A DNA stretch of 64,000 nucleotides from Tolypeutes matacus. Taxonomy: Eukaryota; Chordata; Mammalia; Cingulata; Chlamyphoridae. This document shows positions 60,070-64,000 of the stretch, in pieces. Below the pieces are notes generated by a model, which saw only the letters and a program-made list of their open reading frames with translations, did no database searches and was not told the origin of the DNA. Every line of letters starts with the position of its first letter. Position 1 is the first letter of the stretch. Both the position numbers and the translations under genes were made by a program. The stretch covers positions 62,171,374 to 62,235,373 of the forward strand of contig JAKSZT010053887.1 of NCBI GenBank assembly GCA_026826555.1, read 5' to 3'.

Positions 60070-60085
60070 CCCCCCCCCCCCCCCC
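60070..60085. repeat. C16 homopolymer
   Basis: Sixteen consecutive C, ten bases after the L1 target duplication. Confidence 0.95.
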
Positions 60086-60089
60086 GTCT

Positions 60090-60310
60090 CATCTGCCATT
60101 TGGTTCTTGCCTGTTGTATGTGCTCCCAGATGCTCTTTATCCCCTAGCAGAAAACTCATGGTGTCCTCAGGCACTGCAATTACATCTCTGTCTTTACCAC
60201 AGGACTGAATTCTTTGATGTTGTCTCTGATCCCTGTATCCCCAGGGCTTTTCACAACAATAAATAGGGTTATTCAATAAATGCTGGTTGATTGAATAAAT
60301 GAATTAAGGG
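60090..60310 (+). mobile_element. L2 3' end
   Basis: 'ctctgatccctgtatcccca', 'gggcttttcacaacaataaa', 'attcaataaatgctggttga' and 'ttgaataaatga' are the L2 3' terminus on the plus strand. Confidence 0.85.
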
Positions 60311-62112
60311 ACGGATGGATAGATGGAATTAATTGAACTGAACTAATCATAAATGGTAATTTTATGTTCTAAACTTAATCACTGTTCACTATAATTCTCT
60401 TAGGAAATCTATTCAAGTTCCTCATTTCTTTTTCCCTAAATACACAGGCATCAATTGAATGATTTTAAAGGGTACTGCATTGATTAGAAATCTTACTTTT
60501 GCTCCCAAAATAGAAATTTCAAAAGGCTTTCTGTGTATGCATGGCCAAGCACTTTATCGCACATAGTAAGCCACTGCCATGCCACTCAAGATTAAAAATA
60601 AAGAAATGGGCAACTTGGCTATTTGGTTATGTAATAATTATCCAGATAGCCTTAATATCAACTTTTTATAGGAATGTGTTTGCTCTGGAAAAACTTAAGG
60701 TATATCAGAGACTAAAAGAGGACTCAATTACATTTTGCATTTAGAGAATGCTATTTCTATTTCTATTAATAGTAATTTTATTAATAGCATTTTTTCAACC
60801 ATCTACACTATGCCCTAGGTCAGGTATTATGCCAGGAAGGGTCAGGTTCTAACCTCACACATCTCACAAATCCAGTCATCCTGAATGGCGAGGCAGTGTT
60901 CTCGAGATTTCCCAATCTGGGGCAGAACCGTTTCCATCCCTCTCTCTCCCGTGCTTCCCTGCTTATTGGTGTTTGGCACAGCTCATCTGTCCTACACAGT
61001 CTATTTAAGCCACCATCCTTTATCTACTGCCTTCTGCCACACACCAAGTCTGGCATAAAAGGGAAAAGTAAGCTCTCATTCAACAAATAATTATTGACGA
61101 ACTGTTAAGGTAAAATGAAGAGTGCTACAGGCATAAGGCAGTTTTTCATTACGCTTTTTTTTTTTCTTTCTTTCTTTCTTTCATTAGGCTTTTAATGTCT
61201 TCCTGTCAGGATACCAGGAAGGGAAAGGGAACTAGGAAATAGGGTCTTGTCAGGAAGAACATGATTGAAGTAAGAAACCAGAATCAACTGTTAAAAATAA
61301 TTAAATCAAAAATGTTTATGATACAAGGGAAATCATTCATGCTTTGCTTTTCTTAAAAAAAAAAAACACACAAAGAAATCACAAATGTATGGTAAGACAG
61401 AGATAGATGGTGAAAGAAAGGCAATTTTCTGTTTTTTTCCCTTGGGACATACATAGAAGTTTAATTGCTCAAAGTCAAGTATATCAAGAAAGTAGCAAGT
61501 GAGCTATGTTGCATAATTTTAATTTGCAAATGAAATCAATTATGGTAATACAAAGGCATTTACTGGCTAATCTGCAAGAGAATTGAATTATGGTTTAATG
61601 TTAAGAATTTATATCCATTTTCTCATCTAGTGTAAGTCTCTTTCCCTTAAATATAAGGCACACTATCTTTTTGGTCATCAAGAAAGTAAAACTTAAACCA
61701 AAGTTTTTAGTGTTTTGCAAAAAGCAATTCACCAAATGTCTTGAAGACATAAAGGAGTGACCTGTAGAAAGTGCTTCACATTTTAACACAAGACCCAGTT
61801 GAAATAAAGGGGAGATTTATCTTGCTTTCAACCTACATTATCGTGGATTCATTCTCATCAAACGATATAAAATGTGATCCACAACTCTCAGCCCTCCAAA
61901 GGGAAATTCAGTTGAAATGAAATCAGTCACTGACTTCCTTCTATTTAGTTTCTAAAACTTCAGGAGAATATCAGACTTTGGGGGTCTATTCTAACTTAAA
62001 ACATAGTTTATATGAAGTGTTGAACAAAACTCCATTTAAAACCTTCAAACTAGAAGATGAGAGGCTCACAAATTTAGCGATGGGATCCCAGCTTTCCCCA
62101 TAAGATTCCTGG
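60311..62112. other. unique sequence with a (TTTC)n run
   Basis: A pyrimidine-rich (TTTC)n lies at 61157-61181. No gene or repeat family recognised. Confidence 0.4.
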
Positions 62113-62149
62113 GTTGAAGTCTAAGTCAGCAGTTGTCAGAATTGCTGCC

Positions 62150-63180
62150 AATCTGCAGGTGGTGGTGGTGTTGAGTGGGAATACTAGTGGGGTCTTAAAA
62201 CTCAAGCCTCTACTAGTCTATCATAGTGAAAATCTGCAGGTGAGCCTGTCCTTCATTGGTTTGTGGCCTGGTAATGCCTTCTCTTCTGTGATGTAGGTAC
62301 CACTCCGCATTTTTTTCCAAAAAACTCTGGTCTCATCACAGTTAAAAACTTGGTGGGGAATAAAACCCTCAGCCTCTCCGTAGTTTTGAAATTCACTGAC
62401 AAATTCAGGAGCAGCCTTTCTATTAGCACTTGCTGCCTCGCCATGCCTCACGACATTATGGATGCAGGTCCTCTTTTTAAAATTATCAAACCAGCCGAGG
62501 CTGGCCTTAAAAACTTCACCACTCTCATCATTCAGTTCCAGTTTGTTTTTTGAAAAATCAGCATGCAACACTTTAGGTTTTTCACATATCATGGCTTCTG
62601 ATACACTGTCGCCTGTTAACTGCTTCTCATTTACCCAAATTAATAACAGCTTTTCAACCTCTTCAAGTGTTTGGGGATGCTGCTTTGTTACTGCTTTAAC
62701 TCCTTTTGCAACATCAGCCTTTTTTATCCCTTCTTTATTCTTAATGATGGTGGAGACCATTGTTCTAGGCATACCATATTCCCTAGCAAGATCAGTAATT
62801 TAAATACTGCTCTCATATTTACCTATTTTTTTTTTGCTCAATGGTGGTGCGAAGAAATTTTCTTTTCTGCTCAGCACTATCACTGCTCGTTTTCTTAGGA
62901 CCCATAATGAGAAAAAAAAAAATGCAAAAAAATACACAAAATCACCACAGAAGCTAAGATAAGACCGCAATGGCATGAGCACAGGGCAAGAGCTACCGCA
63001 TGACTAATACATGACCCTTTGTTTCGGCTGGAAAGGGTAGTGAGTCATGAGGCAACCGACAGGGGAAAGTTCTAGCTTGCCTGTTGAGTACCAAACAAAT
63101 GAGACAAAATTTTTGTGTCAAAATGTGTTGAGTAGCAAATCCGACCAGTTTCAAGGCAGTAGAGAACCAAGGTACGACTC
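62150..63180 (-). mobile_element. Tigger-like (pogo/Tc1-mariner superfamily) DNA transposon, 3'-truncated and broken
   Basis: The minus-strand 5' region (63180 down to 62910) precedes the start codon of a decayed transposase (MGPKKTSSDSAEQK, near 62908). Plus-strand 'gagaaccaaggtac' near 63162-63175 would be the outer terminal repeat ('gtaccttggttctc' on the minus strand). The 3' terminal repeat and the catalytic remainder are missing. The segment at about 62155-62238 is inverted relative to the rest. Tigger elements move by cut and paste through a DDE transposase with CENP-B-like DNA-binding domains. Confidence 0.85.
62221..62910 (-). pseudogene. Tigger-like transposase, N-terminal part, frameshifted
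   Basis: A first short segment starts near 62908. Within the A-rich 'caaaaaaaaaatagg' near 62835 the frame is lost, and a stop follows (62802). The frame then stays open for 183 codons (62772-62221). It covers the helix-turn-helix and CENP-B-like DNA-binding part (MPRTMVSTIIKNKEGIKKAD, LEEVEKLLLIWVNEKQLTGD, GEVFKASLGWFDNFKKR) and the start of the DDE domain (FNCDETRVFWKKM, GHKPMKDRLT). After RLT the frame runs into sequence from the inverted piece and stops. The next transposase segment (SGNTSGVL.LKPLLVYHSEN) is readable on the plus strand at about 62160-62232. Confidence 0.87.
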
Positions 63181-63219
63181 TAAAGGATTCTTCCTCCAGA
63201 TATCCACATGACTCTCTCA

Positions 63220-63490
63220 CGTCCTTCCTTCAGGTCTCAGCTCATATACACCCTTATCAAGGAGACCATCCAGACCTTATGTTAAATTGTCCACTCTTTG
63301 CCCTGCCCTCCCATCAACCTCTTAGCCTCCCTATCCTGTTTTATTTTTCTTCATGGCACTTATCACTACCTTCTATATTATATTTTCACTTCCCACTGAA
63401 ATATAAGCTCCATGAGAACAGGAGCTTTGAACGTTTTATTCACCGTATCCCTAAGTACCTAGAACTTATTGAATTTATGAATGAGTTATT
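63220..63490 (+). mobile_element. L2 fragment
   Basis: 'caggtctcagctcatataca', 'gagaccatccagacc', 'catggcacttatcactacct', 'tataagctccatgagaacag' and 'cctagaacttattgaattt' give a well-ordered L2 3' part. Confidence 0.87.
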
Positions 63491-63559
63491 CTGAAATACT
63501 TTGACTTGACTTCACTATACTCTTTTGATGACAGCAGTGCCCAGGACTGAACTATGTTT

Positions 63560-63735
63560 TGCACACACATTATTTCATTTATTCATGCAACTCCATGCAG
63601 TTGTATCTCTATTTTACAGAGCAGGGTACTGAGGTTCTGAGAAGTGAGGCAACTCATTGAGTTCATGCAGTGGGTAAGCACCAGGTTTCAAGCCCAGGTT
63701 GATCTGATTCCAAACCCATGATCTTTCCTACACCA
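63560..63735 (-). mobile_element. MIR
   Basis: 'ttatttcatttattcatgca', 'tattttacagagcagggtac', 'gaagtgaggcaactcattga' and 'tttcaagcccaggttgatct' are MIR blocks in reverse complement. Confidence 0.82.
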
Positions 63736-64000
63736 AATGCCTTCTATTTGCATGAATAGGAAAGTGCATGTTGTATTGTGGCTGGAGCATGGGGAAGAGA
63801 GGAGAGTAGGAGTATGACTGAGAAGGGGTCAATATCAGAGTCAGAAAATGTTAAAAGGGTAAATGAAGCAAGGGTTTCCATATATAAATGAAATGACTAA
63901 TCTTCCTCCAGGCAATCTTAGAAGGAAAGAGAATAAGATATCACGAGATCTTAGCAGCAGTAAATGGTCATGCAAAGTGGTACACATTTAAGTTATACAA
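63736..64000. other. unrecognised
   Basis: Nothing recognised. Confidence 0.4.

Noticed and set aside
62114..62296. 60-codon plus-strand ORF as a separate gene
   Set aside because: Its middle reads as the flipped continuation of the Tigger transposase and the rest is antisense to it.

Overview
The window is a stretch of mammalian genome, almost certainly from a xenarthran and most likely an armadillo. The main clue is a set of tRNA-derived SINEs with the 'GGCTGTGGCTCAATCAGTAGG' type of head and 'CCCCGGGTTCGG' type of B box. These match the DAS-SINE family of armadillos and relatives as I know it. AT-rich, intron-like or intergenic DNA with decayed LINE-1, L2, MIR, MaLR LTRs and a Tigger DNA transposon fits the same picture. 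There is no bacterial-style gene layout, no intact long ORF, no structural RNA gene and no CRISPR.

Layout. 1-460: three head-to-tail tRNA SINE units. 991-1685: an LTR on the minus strand. 2115-2545: MIR and L2 relics. 4170-11640: one very old minus-strand L1 split by a solo LTR (4684-5139, duplicated CTAAG), by a MaLR provirus remnant (5394-7090, duplicated CAATT) and by a second L1 3' UTR (about 9775-10390). 12290-16600: two old plus-strand L1 tails, a minus-strand SINE and two LTRs. 17357-17707: the best candidate coding exon. 19264-23675: an LTR with perfect CTGTA duplications split by nested L1 sequence carrying decayed ORF2. 24469-25015: another solo LTR with perfect GAAAT duplications. 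25985-26770: a MIR split by an LTR. 27470-28776: a plus-strand L1 3' end. 29311-29922: an LTR. 30601-30821: a young SINE. 31000-46000 is mostly unique sequence with L2 fragments and LTRs at 38811 and 44119. 46309-46428 and 52288-52313 are further candidate exons on the minus strand. 50165/51033 is a local 100-bp duplication. 55653-55976 holds two SINEs at one target site. 56655-57450 is a split MIR. 59720-60060 is an L1 tail. 62113-63180 is a broken Tigger transposon with a micro-inversion. 63220-63735 holds L2 and MIR.

Gene content. I see no complete gene. Three or four short open blocks on the minus strand have splice signals, and their reading phases can be chained in the order 52.3 kb, 46.3 kb, 17.7 kb, 17.4 kb. 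This suggests the window lies inside a multi-exon minus-strand gene that I do not recognise. The strongest block is a 235-bp exon (78 codons) with a good acceptor and a GTGAGT donor. The remaining ORFs are chance openings or pieces of transposons.

The most interesting material is structural: three copies of one target duplication around two SINEs, a transposase gene whose next segment has flipped strand, an inverted duplication that carries a splice donor, and a stack of nested insertions whose order can be read from target duplications.
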